A stretch of DNA of 5,933 bases from 79-D21 sp022839995 (lineage in GTDB: Bacteria; Synergistota; Synergistia; Synergistales; 79-D21): assembly GCA_022839995.1 (NCBI GenBank), contig JALHIN010000063.1, forward strand, positions 1 through 5,933, given 5' to 3'. Below are positions 1-4,903 of this stretch, piece after piece. Numbering within the stretch: the first letter of the stretch is position 1; each line of letters begins with the position of its first letter. Made by a program: the position numbers and the translations under genes. The notes under the pieces were generated by a model, which worked only from the letters and a program-made list of their open reading frames with translations, did no database searches and was not told where the DNA came from.

Positions 1-38
1 TCCAGGTCCGCAAGCCTCCGGCCCAGTTTAGCTATCAT
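1..38 (-). CDS. Partial start of another small protein, cut by window edge
   Basis: Only the first twelve codons are visible, reading MIAKLGRRLADL before the window ends. The ATG overlaps the last 11 bases of the preceding 63-aa gene in another frame, as at other junctions of this operon. A G-rich stretch (GGGGGTGGGG) lies just upstream and can act as the ribosome site. The visible residues form the basic amphipathic 'RRL..L' start that also occurs in neighbouring small proteins. Function cannot be assigned. It could be spurious because so little is visible. Confidence 0.4.
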   Translation of the reverse strand, partial: MIAKLGRRLADL

Positions 39-219
39 CTTTCCCCACCCCCGCCGCGAAGTTGAAGAGCATAGCTTCAAGCTCTGGATCCATCGGCGGC
101 CTCTCCTCGCCCTCTTCGCGGTTTGCCAGCCAGACCACGTAGTCCCGTAGGGTCCGGATCGTCGCCGGCCCCCTCTCAGCTTCAAGGGCTCGAATCCGCC
201 GTTCAATCCCCGCCTTCAT
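28..219 (-). CDS. Small helical protein of phage type, 63 aa, unknown function
   Basis: This 63-residue protein begins with a charged amphipathic helix containing IERRIRALEAE (about residues 5-15). A second helical stretch follows (TLRDYVVWLANRE, about 23-35), then an acidic Pro/Glu segment and a short hydrophobic tail. The 'ERRIRALE' opening is typical of small uncharacterised proteins in phage and provirus late regions, but I do not recognise a named family. The ATG lies 17 bases inside the preceding gene, with GGGGGGTGG about ten bases upstream as the ribosome site. It is the last complete gene of the operon in this window. Function unknown; a coding role is likely from junction geometry and composition. 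Confidence 0.6.
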   Translation of the reverse strand: MKAGIERRIRALEAERGPATIRTLRDYVVWLANREEGEERPPMDPELEAMLFNFAAGVGKDDS

Positions 220-316
220 CGATCACGCCACCCCCCGCGGCCGCGAAGCCGTCGTCTTCATACCGCGGCCCCGGCCGGAACCTGTCGATCCTTCGCTCTA
301 ATCCGTAGTATCTCAT
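203..316 (-). CDS. 37-aa micro-protein, unknown function
   Basis: I chose the ATG at 316 rather than an upstream start near 388. It forms a TGATG junction with the stop of the 77-aa gene and has a strong GGAGGGGGG ribosome site 4-12 bases upstream. The product starts MRYYGLERRIDRFRPG and continues with a Gly/Asp-rich tail that is probably unstructured. The N-terminal 'LERRIDRF' resembles the 'IERRIRAL' start of the next gene, hinting at shared ancestry or a shared short helix. Its end overlaps the next start by 17 bases. A short linker ORF with no function is the main alternative. Confidence 0.4.
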   Translation of the reverse strand: MRYYGLERRIDRFRPGPRYEDDGFAAAGGGVIDEGGD

Positions 317-549
317 CAGGCCCCCCTCCTCTCGTCTTCCAGGGCCCGAAGCCTCGCCTCGATGCTCTCCAACTTTTCCGACTCCCATCCCCGAAGCCAG
401 GTTTGAAGTAACTGGTTCACCTTCCCAGCGTTGGTGATCTGCGACCCTTCGACGAAAATGTCGGAGATCACCCTCCGGGCTATCCTTCGCACGTCAGAGG
501 GCTTATTGATGCTCACGCCCCTGGTCTTTTTCTTTTTATTCTCTGTCAC
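316..549 (-). CDS. 77-aa helical protein resembling a family found near phage terminases
   Basis: The start is GTG with GGAGG eight bases upstream. It lies 14 bases inside the preceding gene. A Lys-rich N-terminus (residues 4-9) leads into INKPSDVRRIARRVISDIF (about 14-32), an alanine/asparagine stretch, a Leu/Trp helix (NQLLQTWLRGWE) and a C-terminal coiled-coil-like helix ending in IEARLRALEDE. The order 'K.p.DvrRll.rvi...l......a..l..ll..wl...E...le.RL.aLE' matches, from memory, small uncharacterised proteins often encoded just before phage terminase genes. That resemblance is the best hint that this element is viral or proviral. Biochemical role unknown; terminase is not visible in the window. 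Confidence 0.72.
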   Translation of the reverse strand: MTENKKKKTRGVSINKPSDVRRIARRVISDIFVEGSQITNAGKVNQLLQTWLRGWESEKLESIEARLRALEDERRGA

Positions 550-742
550 TTATATAGCCTCCGATATCGTTTTTGCACCGAACCCCAGGGGGGCTCGCTG
601 GGATCGTCTCCTTGTCGTCGCCCCCGTCGGGGAGGTCCTCAGCCGCCAATTTGGCGATCGCATCCGAGAGGGCCCCCACCTCCTCCCTGATATTCTCGGA
701 CCACTCCCAAAGCCTCGATAGCTCTTCGGCTCTCGTCGTCAC
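536..742 (-). CDS. 68-aa small coiled-coil protein, unknown function
   Basis: The chosen start is GTG at 742. The preceding zinc-ribbon gene ends at 747, and the ribosome-site-like string GGTGAGATC spans that stop codon, leaving a 4-base gap. A longer ORF reaching 904 would run antisense-free through the zinc-ribbon gene in another frame and is unlikely. Residues about 4-34 (AEELSRLWEWSENIREEVGAL and onward) form an amphipathic helix with heptad-like Leu/Ile spacing, followed by an Asp/Gly-rich hinge and a tail ending GGYISDRE. The stop is TAA and overlaps the next gene by 14 bases. No family recognised. Confidence 0.55.
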   Translation of the reverse strand: MTTRAEELSRLWEWSENIREEVGALSDAIAKLAAEDLPDGGDDKETIPASPPGVRCKNDIGGYISDRE

Positions 743-746
743 GATC

Positions 747-980
747 TCACCGCCTCGCCCCATATCCACAGTTTCTTTCAGCCGCCGCGTCCCTGCTTGC
801 ATCGCCCCGCCCGTCGCGCCTTGTCGTCGTCGAATTGTAGCAACGCCAGCAACAGAGCCCGTAACCGACGACCTCCAGACCCCCGCCTCCGAGACGACGA
901 CCACACTTCGCGCACCGCCTCCCCCACGTATGGACGGGGAGTTCCTCGCCCTCGTCNNNNNNNNNNNNNNCCTGTCTCAC
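747..980 (-). CDS. Small zinc-ribbon protein, interrupted by an assembly gap
   Basis: Two CxxC knuckles are visible: CAKC (about residues 23-26) and CWRC (about 44-47), separated by a glycine-rich turn and an aromatic strand. This is the layout of a treble-clef or zinc-ribbon fold, presumably binding one Zn ion and contacting nucleic acid or a partner protein. The start is best placed at GTG 980, giving a GTGA overlap with the stop of the 31-aa membrane peptide. The longer reading to 1175 runs through two other genes and is rejected. Fourteen Ns follow codon 3, and exactly that number keeps the frame. If the gap size is an estimate, the N-terminus is uncertain. The tail is Arg/Ala/Asp-rich and probably disordered, with one further cysteine at residue 71. 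Confidence 0.62.
   Translation of the reverse strand: MRQXXXXXDEGEELPVHTWGRRCAKCGRRLGGGGLEVVGYGLCCWRCYNSTTTRRDGRGDASRDAAAERNCGYGARR
957..970. other. Assembly gap or unresolved bases (14 N)
   Basis: Fourteen consecutive N bases lie just inside the 5' end of the zinc-ribbon gene. The count preserves the reading frame across the gap, which suggests unresolved bases at known spacing, but a short arbitrary scaffold gap is equally possible. The flanks are very GC-rich and could form strong secondary structure that defeats sequencing. Confidence 0.99.
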
Positions 981-1072
981 TGGATCGCCCCCACGATCAA
1001 CGCCGCCGTCGCCGCCAGGCAGACCACCGCCAGGGCGAGGAACATCGCCGCCAGGGAGAAAAGGAGGCTCAC
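977..1072 (-). CDS. 31-aa single-pass membrane micro-protein
   Basis: A GTG start at 1072 gives a 31-residue peptide, MSLLFSLAAMFLALAVVCLA followed by ATAALIVGAIQ. Almost the entire chain is one hydrophobic helix with no charged residue. It overlaps the helicase stop as GTGA and its own stop overlaps the zinc-ribbon start as GTGA, so it fits exactly between two genes. GGGGTG-type sequence precedes the start. Such peptides can be holin-like, toxin-like or membrane anchors; nothing here decides between them. I infer that it is real because a fully hydrophobic frame with coupled junctions at both ends is unlikely by chance, although GC-rich Ala/Leu/Val-coding DNA makes this weaker. Confidence 0.5.
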   Translation of the reverse strand: MSLLFSLAAMFLALAVVCLAATAALIVGAIQ

Positions 1073-3066
1073 CCCACCACCCCCTCCGCCGGTGGATGGA
1101 GACGGCCATCGCCGTCCTCGGACCACCCCCGGGCCCTGAGGAGATGGAGGGCCATAGCCGACTTATCAGGATCAAAGCCAGGTTCCGCCCTCAGAGCTCG
1201 AGTATTCAGCCCTCCAGATCTCGCCGCCAGGTCTCGCCAGAAGGAGAGGGAAAGCCCGAAGATCCGGCCGCTATCTTCACCGACGGTTACAACCTCTCCC
1301 CCTGGAGGTTTACAACCTCCACCCGATGGCGATTTTTCGTCTACAAGGGGGTTTACAACCTCGGTTACATGGTCCTTACAACCTCGGTTACAACCCTCCA
1401 CAAGGGGCGGCCGTTGCCGATTTGTAGGGTTTACAACCTTTTCAACCCGGTCATCCAGAGAGATATGTTTCTCGTCGGATTTTTTTGGGTCTTCTCCGAG
1501 GAGATCCCCCCCGCTCTCTCCACCCTTTTTAGGTTGTAGACTTACAGGAATGCGCCTACTACTATCTATTTTAATAGTTGTAGGTATACCTGTAAGGGGG
1601 TTGTAAGGGGGTTGTAAGAGGGTTGTAACCTCTTCTGTGGTTGGTTTTTCGTCGCCCTCGATCCTCACCATTTCGAAGTCGGACCATAAGGACGGATCGA
1701 TCTCTTTGCCGGCATTGATCGTATACAGGACCCGGCCGCCCTGGCCTCTGTCGGAGGTGATGTATTTGGTTCTCCCCATGATCGCCGTCAGTCGATCACT
1801 TACGGCCTGCTGTGAGATCCCTAGGGCTCTCGCCAGATCCGCCTGGGAGAACTCGCCGCCGTCCAACATCACCCCTAGAAGAGCGGTCTCGGCTTTCGTT
1901 AACTTCGTGGCGTGGGCGAGGTTATCCGCCTTGAATAGCGCCTTAGCCGCCTCGATATCCTCCATAGTGGCGATAAGCCAGCCTTCGGGATCCTCGTCTC
2001 TCTGCATGTACCGGAGTATAGCGAAGGCCTCCACCGTATCCCAAAACCTTTCCTGACCTCTGAAATCTCGGAATAAGGACCATTCAGCCTTAGCCGCCTG
2101 GGGAATAAGGACCTTAAAGGGATCGTGGCTCTTGATTAACCAGATGATCGCCCTCGCCACTAGGACCCCCTCATCTACGTCAAGCCGCCTCTCTTTACGG
2201 GCCCTCCGTTGGCCGATCTCCTTCGACACGATCCGCTTATGTTCGTCCCGGGGGTCGGTGGATATCGGATATTGGCGGTCGTTCTCTTGCTCCTTATGAG
2301 TCGCTTCGACCGACGTAAGCCACCACGTAAAACGCGGCGGGATCGTTAAAGGCCTATACTCTCGATCTTTCGAAAGGGTGTTATGGATAGTTCCATCCTG
2401 ATAGCTCCCTGTCGCCTGCCTGAATACCGGCCCGACGAGATCCCAAACTACGTCATCACTGTAAAAAATGGTCCCCGGTGGAAGCCCCATATAGAACGGC
2501 GCCAAACTGCTGAGGGAGCCCGACTTTTTCCAGGGAGCGGGGGGGAGGAGGTGAAACACCGCCTTCATCGCATCGGTCTTACCGCTCCCCTTGTCGCCCG
2601 TTCCCCCGGGGTGGATCCCCTGGGAGGTGAGGGAGTTGGACGCCGCCACCGACAGGAGAACCACCTTCTGATAATTGATATCCCCAACATGCGACCGTTG
2701 ACTCTGAAAGATTAGGAACTGGAGCGGATCGCCCTCTCTCATGATCGCCTCGGCCTTCTCCAGGACCTCCGGGGCCAGCCAGTCAGGGACGCCGCCCCCC
2801 TCCTCCTCGGCCCTGGCCCTCTCGTCTGCCTGTCGCCGCTCCTCGCCGTCGATCATCTTTTTGAGGGTGGGGAGCTTGACCACGCCCGCGCCCTTCAGTT
2901 CATCGGTGAGGAGGTCAAACTCCAGAGGGTCCTTCTCTCGGAGAGTCAGCAACGCCGCCAGAACTGCCCGGTCCTTCAACTTACGGGGATCTGCCTTCAG
3001 CCCTTCTTTCACCGTCTCGATGAAGTCCCTCGCCCCTTCGGTGGAGAGTCCTTTCCTTATACGCAT
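1069..3066 (-). CDS. AAA+ type replicative helicase with winged-helix domain, 665 aa
   Basis: This is probably the replicative helicase that works with the upstream primase. An N-terminal helical region (1-120) precedes a P-loop, GDKGSGKT, at residues 157-164 (Walker A, K163). A Walker B-like string FYSDD follows at 201-205, then a WWLTSVE strand near 248-254 that may hold sensor 1. R264, in NDRQYPIS, is a possible arginine finger. Residues about 388-450 form a winged helix: QADLARALGISQQAVSDRL, then a basic wing. Residues about 479-594 are Pro/Gly/Asp-rich linker carrying unusual DNA repeats (see the repeat entries). A short helical domain ends the protein. The ATG has GGAGGT nine bases upstream. 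The gene overlaps the primase by 86 bp, and upstream the frame closes after 13 codons, so this is not a primase fusion. Layout recalls the MCM-like or SF3-like helicases of archaeal and phage replicons; exact family unassigned. Confidence 0.88.
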   Translation of the reverse strand: MRIRKGLSTEGARDFIETVKEGLKADPRKLKDRAVLAALLTLREKDPLEFDLLTDELKGAGVVKLPTLKKMIDGEERRQADERARAEEEGGGVPDWLAPEVLEKAEAIMREGDPLQFLIFQSQRSHVGDINYQKVVLLSVAASNSLTSQGIHPGGTGDKGSGKTDAMKAVFHLLPPAPWKKSGSLSSLAPFYMGLPPGTIFYSDDVVWDLVGPVFRQATGSYQDGTIHNTLSKDREYRPLTIPPRFTWWLTSVEATHKEQENDRQYPISTDPRDEHKRIVSKEIGQRRARKERRLDVDEGVLVARAIIWLIKSHDPFKVLIPQAAKAEWSLFRDFRGQERFWDTVEAFAILRYMQRDEDPEGWLIATMEDIEAAKALFKADNLAHATKLTKAETALLGVMLDGGEFSQADLARALGISQQAVSDRLTAIMGRTKYITSDRGQGGRVLYTINAGKEIDPSLWSDFEMVRIEGDEKPTTEEVTTLLQPPYNPLTGIPTTIKIDSSRRIPVSLQPKKGGESGGDLLGEDPKKSDEKHISLDDRVEKVVNPTNRQRPPLVEGCNRGCKDHVTEVVNPLVDEKSPSGGGCKPPGGEVVTVGEDSGRIFGLSLSFWRDLAARSGGLNTRALRAEPGFDPDKSAMALHLLRARGWSEDGDGRLHPPAEGVVG
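1285..1438 (-). repeat. Six TTACAACC motifs, several as GGTT-n-AACC palindromes, inside helicase gene
   Basis: On the plus strand TTACAACC begins at 1287, 1310, 1353, 1376, 1388 and 1431. Five of the six are flanked by GGTT or GGTTT, giving GGTT(T)ACAACC dyads. The best is 1303-1321, with perfect 8-bp arms (TGGAGGTT and AACCTCCA) around TAC. Spacings are 23, 43, 23, 12 and 43 bp, close to whole helical turns but mostly not multiples of three, so the copies sit in different codon phases. The stretches 1311-1360 and 1389-1438 look like a degenerate duplication. Likely meaning: binding sites for an initiator or regulator. Chance repetition in a low-complexity linker is the alternative. Confidence 0.7.
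1556..1583. repeat. AT-rich imperfect hairpin, candidate unwinding element
   Basis: CTACTACTAT (1556-1565) pairs with ATAGTTGTAG (1574-1583) at nine of ten positions around an AT-rich 8-base loop. It is followed directly by the perfect 10-bp palindrome AGGTATACCT (1582-1591). This AT island stands out in an otherwise GC-rich gene and lies directly beside the 11-bp tandem array, as DNA unwinding elements do next to iterons. The function is inferred from arrangement only. Confidence 0.5.
1591..1634. repeat. Four tandem 11-bp repeats (TGTAAGGGGGT type) inside helicase gene
   Basis: TGTAAGGGGGT begins at 1591 and 1602. Variants TGTAAGAGGGT and TGTAACCTCTT begin at 1613 and 1624. The period is exactly 11 bp, one helical turn and not a multiple of three, so each copy is read in a different phase of the helicase gene (TTLLQPPYNPLTGI). 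A repeat kept at one DNA helical turn, with no repeated peptide, argues for a DNA-binding role such as an origin iteron. The motif is the reverse orientation of the TTACAACC group at 1285-1438. Confidence 0.75.
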
Positions 3067-3859
3067 CCTCTCGGGACCTCCACTTTGTTTGTGGGCTGGA
3101 GTCCATCAATTGCCATATCTCGTCAAAGGTGAACCCCGCCTCCCACAGCGTCGCGCAAAGGTGGAATTCGTGATCCGATCGATCCCCCACCGCCGCCGGA
3201 GTATTGAACCGTTCCCTGAAAATCGGATCGTCGTCAAGGAATGCCTGGAACCTCTCAGCCAGATCCTCGCCGACCTCGCACTCGTCGTCGTGGGGGGTGG
3301 ATTCTTTCTCCGCCTCCGGCCAGATCCGACGGTGGAGTTCATCCAGGGCCTCGTCGAAGTCCACAAGATCGAAAGCTGATCCATCCAGCCTGTGACCTGT
3401 GCAGGTCAGATACCGGCCGGAGTCGTAGACTTCGATATTGCCTCTTTTCCTGCCCTTTCGCCTCAGCCGTCCATATCCAAGTATCCTAAGACCGGTTCCC
3501 GAAGGTGAGATCTCGGCATAGCTCCCCAACACTTCGACGATCTCCAGAGCCCAAGGCTTGATTTTCCCGTCCTGGATGCAATGGTCCAGGTCCGCCCCGG
3601 CCAGCTCGGGAATAGCGTTGAGGGAGATACCTATACCGTCAAAGCCGCCCCCCTGGTAGGCCTGGAGGGCCGTCGAGAAGTCGGTCCAGTTCTCAGGGTC
3701 GCCTTCGTCGATCTTCACGCCCTCGACGCTGTACGGTGGTTTGGTCCACCTATTCCCATCCCACCACCAACGCCACATAACCCAGCCCCGGACCTCTTTT
3801 AGAGCCTGTGGAATATGTCGCGGCCGGACCTCCAGAGCCTCCGGTCTCGGAGGAGTCAT
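2981..3859 (-). CDS. PrimPol-like replicative primase/polymerase, 292 aa
   Basis: This is probably the primase, and possibly the polymerase, of the element. Visible signatures in order: KPPYSVEG (40-47), the substrate-side motif of phage-type primases; GADLDHC (88-94) with the metal-binding Asp pair D90/D92; ISPSGTGLRI (117-126); IEVYDSGRYLTCTGH (142-156); and a C-terminal helical region ending KWRSREDAYKERT (259-271), typical of the primase C-terminal segment. In motif II many family members have His where this protein has Arg (R125), a known variant in phage and archaeal relatives. The ATG at 3859 overlaps the preceding stop as ATGA, with GAGGGGGAG upstream. A longer ORF from 3985 is rejected because it lies antisense-free over the HTH gene. 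The stop lies 86 bp inside the helicase gene. Family NrS-1-like or Prim-Pol, not settled. Confidence 0.9.
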   Translation of the reverse strand: MTPPRPEALEVRPRHIPQALKEVRGWVMWRWWWDGNRWTKPPYSVEGVKIDEGDPENWTDFSTALQAYQGGGFDGIGISLNAIPELAGADLDHCIQDGKIKPWALEIVEVLGSYAEISPSGTGLRILGYGRLRRKGRKRGNIEVYDSGRYLTCTGHRLDGSAFDLVDFDEALDELHRRIWPEAEKESTPHDDECEVGEDLAERFQAFLDDDPIFRERFNTPAAVGDRSDHEFHLCATLWEAGFTFDEIWQLMDSSPQTKWRSREDAYKERTLHRRGEGLHRDGERRAEGRSP

Positions 3860-4155
3860 GCTCTCCCCCTCGGCATGTAGCCCCGTCGAAGCCAGCCCGA
3901 CGAAAGCCAATCCGCCTGAGAGATCGCCCCGACGGGTAGCCTCTCCAGGACCGGCCCCGCCAGTTCGGGGACAATGGCAACCCATTCACGCCGCCAGTGA
4001 TCCCAAAAGATCCCCCGGTCCCGGAACCACCGGGACACGATGGAGGGATCAAGCCCGCAGTCCATCCCCAGACGGTAAACGTAAATCGGCTTTCCATCCC
4101 GATGGAACCGCCTGATGCTTTCGATTATCCGGCGGTCGATCTCCGGGGAGGTCAT
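3856..4155 (-). CDS. HTH DNA-binding protein, 99 aa
   Basis: The ATG at 4155 forms a TGATG junction with the preceding stop and has GGGGTGGTGG just upstream. Three GTG codons directly before it are alternative starts. A first helix, IDRRIIESIRRFHRD (6-20), is followed by PIYVYRLGMDCGLDPSIVSR (23-42), which reads as a helix-turn-helix with a recognition helix near DPSIVSRWFRDRG. An aromatic strand pair (FWDHWRREWVAIVP, 50-63) could be the wing. A Leu/Trp tail with RRGY and an Arg end follows. A role in binding the origin or operator repeats is plausible from its place just before the primase, but no named family is recognised. The end overlaps the primase start by four bases. Confidence 0.65.
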   Translation of the reverse strand: MTSPEIDRRIIESIRRFHRDGKPIYVYRLGMDCGLDPSIVSRWFRDRGIFWDHWRREWVAIVPELAGPVLERLPVGAISQADWLSSGWLRRGYMPRGRA

Positions 4156-4343
4156 CACCACCACCCCGGCCGCTCGTGATCCGCTTCTATTCTGGCGGCT
4201 ATTTCACGCTCTAGCGCCTCTGTACTGCCTTTTGAGGCGAATAAACCGCTCTCCTTTCCCTGATTTGGGAGCGTCTCGGAGTGTCGCCCGTCGTGTCGTC
4301 GCCGCGCGGCTCGCCCCTGCGCGGCCCTTAACACCATTTTCAT
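4155..4343 (-). CDS. 62-aa basic protein, unknown function
   Basis: The ATG at 4343 overlaps the RHH stop as ATGA, and its stop TGA overlaps the next ATG as TGATG. This doubly coupled position is the main argument that it is coding. The N-terminal half is very basic (RAAQGRAARRRHDGRH, about 6-21) and may contact nucleic acid. The C-terminal half contains a helix, TEALEREIAARIEADHE (about 41-57), and ends GWW. No family recognised. A spurious frame between two real genes cannot be excluded, since it has no recognisable domain. Confidence 0.5.
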   Translation of the reverse strand: MKMVLRAAQGRAARRRHDGRHSETLPNQGKESGLFASKGSTEALEREIAARIEADHERPGWW

Positions 4344-4528
4344 GATGTAGCGCCCTCTTTTTCCATCAACAAGTCAATACAGGCTCGGCCAACTTCAGCC
4401 AGCCCTACACCGTTTTCCCATGCGTACTTTTCCAAAAATTCGCGCTGTTCTGACGTGCATCTAAAGCAGACGTCGTATGCGAAACGCCGCTTTGATCTAA
4501 ATCCAGATCCCGACATGATGGAGTACAT
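4340..4528 (-). CDS. Ribbon-helix-helix (CopG/Arc-like) regulator, first gene of operon
   Basis: Residues about 16-60 fit the RHH fold: a strand (AYDVCFRC, 17-24), helix A (SEQREFLEKYAWEN, 26-39), the turn GVGLAEV and helix B (GRACIDLLMEK, 47-57). RHH proteins act as dimers that bind short repeated operators, and commonly repress replication operons and plasmid copy number. It heads the operon and is followed, with an ATGA overlap, by the 62-aa gene. ATG 4528 is the longest start. An in-frame ATG at 4516 (58 aa) fits better with the TATA-like box at 4543-4552, as an almost leaderless start. Its likely target is the 20-bp iteron array just upstream, which suggests autoregulation. Confidence 0.75.
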   Translation of the reverse strand: MYSIMSGSGFRSKRRFAYDVCFRCTSEQREFLEKYAWENGVGLAEVGRACIDLLMEKEGATS

Positions 4529-4542
4529 TAGGCAACGGACTA

Positions 4543-4552
4543 CATAAATATT
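4543..4552 (-). promoter_or_regulatory. TATA-like box of the replication operon promoter
   Basis: Read on the minus strand, AATATTTATG is centred about 31 bases before ATG 4516 and 19 before ATG 4528. Transcription would start near 4520, giving an almost leaderless RHH gene. No ribosome site precedes either start, which supports this. It is flanked upstream by the 20-bp iterons. Confidence 0.5.
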
Positions 4553-4565
4553 CCCGTAAAAATTG

Positions 4566-4616
4566 AAATACCTACCTTTCCTTTAAAATACCTACCTTTC
4601 CTTTAAAATACCTACC
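4566..4616. repeat. 20-bp tandem iterons (AAATACCTACCTTTCCTTTA), 2.5 copies
   Basis: Two perfect 20-bp units (4566-4585, 4586-4605) are followed by 11 bases of a third (AAATACCTACC, 4606-4616) and then a degenerate GTACCTATC. The 20-bp period is close to two helical turns. The array sits 14 bases upstream of the TATA-like box of the RHH operon on the minus strand, so binding would cover the promoter. It could be the operator for the RHH protein, the iteron of a second origin, or both. Confidence 0.85.
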
Positions 4617-4647
4617 AGTACCTATCGACAGTTGGACAACGAACGAA

Positions 4648-4660
4648 TATTATACAATTG
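4648..4660 (+). promoter_or_regulatory. Possible plus-strand TATA-like box
   Basis: TATTATACAATTG on the plus strand would start transcription near 4680-4685, inside the 9-bp repeats. It points away from the RHH operon. No clear gene follows, so any transcript would be an RNA or a spurious short peptide. AT-rich background makes chance matches likely. Confidence 0.2.
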
Positions 4661-4663
4661 AGA

Positions 4664-4709
4664 ACATATGAAATATGTAGCCTATGTATCCTATGTAGCC
4701 TATGAGTGA
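4664..4709 (+). repeat. Short palindrome and 9-bp tandem repeats (TATGTAGCC type)
   Basis: ACATAT and ATATGT form a 6-bp palindrome with a GAA spacer (4664-4678). It runs into TATGTAGCC (4674), TATGTATCC (4683), TATGTAGCC (4692) and the diverged TATGAGTGA (4701). The period is 9 bp. Although 9 is a multiple of three, no plausible gene crosses this stretch, so DNA-level function or replication slippage is the likely explanation. Confidence 0.7.
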
Positions 4710-4739
4710 CCGCCCTCCTCCCCTCCTCTCACCACGTCC

Positions 4740-4758
4740 CAAAAATGCTCAAAAATGC
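4740..4758 (+). repeat. CAAAAATGC direct repeat, two copies 10 bp apart
   Basis: CAAAAATGC is found at 4740-4748 and 4750-4758. One-turn spacing matches other short repeats nearby. Alone it is weak, but it adds to the dense cluster. Confidence 0.5.
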
Positions 4759-4822
4759 ACAACGCCACGCCAGAATCGCCACGCTACGCCCTGGACAGTT
4801 GCTCAAAGAATGGACATCGAAA

Positions 4823-4838
4823 TTGCAAAGTTGCAAAG
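4823..4838 (+). repeat. Tandem TTGCAAAG, two copies
   Basis: TTGCAAAG is repeated exactly at 4823-4830 and 4831-4838, followed by a related ATCGCAAAATTG. It forms part of the short-repeat cluster between the RHH and TM2 genes. Confidence 0.5.
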
Positions 4839-4858
4839 GAATCGCAAAATTGACAGGG

Positions 4859-4903
4859 CTGTAAGGAGTGACAGAACTTACAGGGATCTTACATCGATTT
4901 ACA
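4859..4903. repeat. CTGTAAG/CTTACAG inverted repeat and three phased TTACA motifs
   Basis: CTGTAAG (4859-4865) and CTTACAG (4877-4883) are perfect 7-bp arms with an 11-base loop. TTACA begins at 4878, 4889 and 4899, spaced 11 and 10 bp. CTTACAGG also occurs at 1541-1548 and CCTGTAAG at 1589-1596 inside the helicase gene, so one protein could bind both places. The motif is short and could recur by chance, but the one-turn phasing in both loci is notable. Confidence 0.55.

Noticed and set aside
573..1139. 188-codon plus-strand frame
   Set aside because: Antisense to several coupled minus-strand genes, crosses the gap and has low-complexity Pro/Ala/Thr composition.
747..1175. Long 142-codon reading of the zinc-ribbon frame
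   Set aside because: Its first half lies over the helicase end and the 31-aa gene and is Gly/Pro/Arg-rich shadow sequence. GTG 980 gives a GTGA junction and keeps both CxxC pairs.
797..1606. 269-codon plus-strand frame
   Set aside because: Antisense to the helicase and crosses the N gap. Composition is Ser/Arg/Pro-rich with no motif; it is a GC-rich shadow.
2981..3066. Primase-helicase fusion by frameshift
   Set aside because: The helicase frame has its own GGAGGT ribosome site and ATG, and closes 13 codons upstream. No slippery sequence was evident.
2741..3379. 212-codon plus-strand frame
   Set aside because: Antisense to the primase-helicase junction, where both minus frames carry recognisable domains.
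4566..4903. CRISPR array
   Set aside because: Repeats are 8-20 bp and tandem or nearly so, without the regular unique spacers of about 30-40 bp or cas genes.
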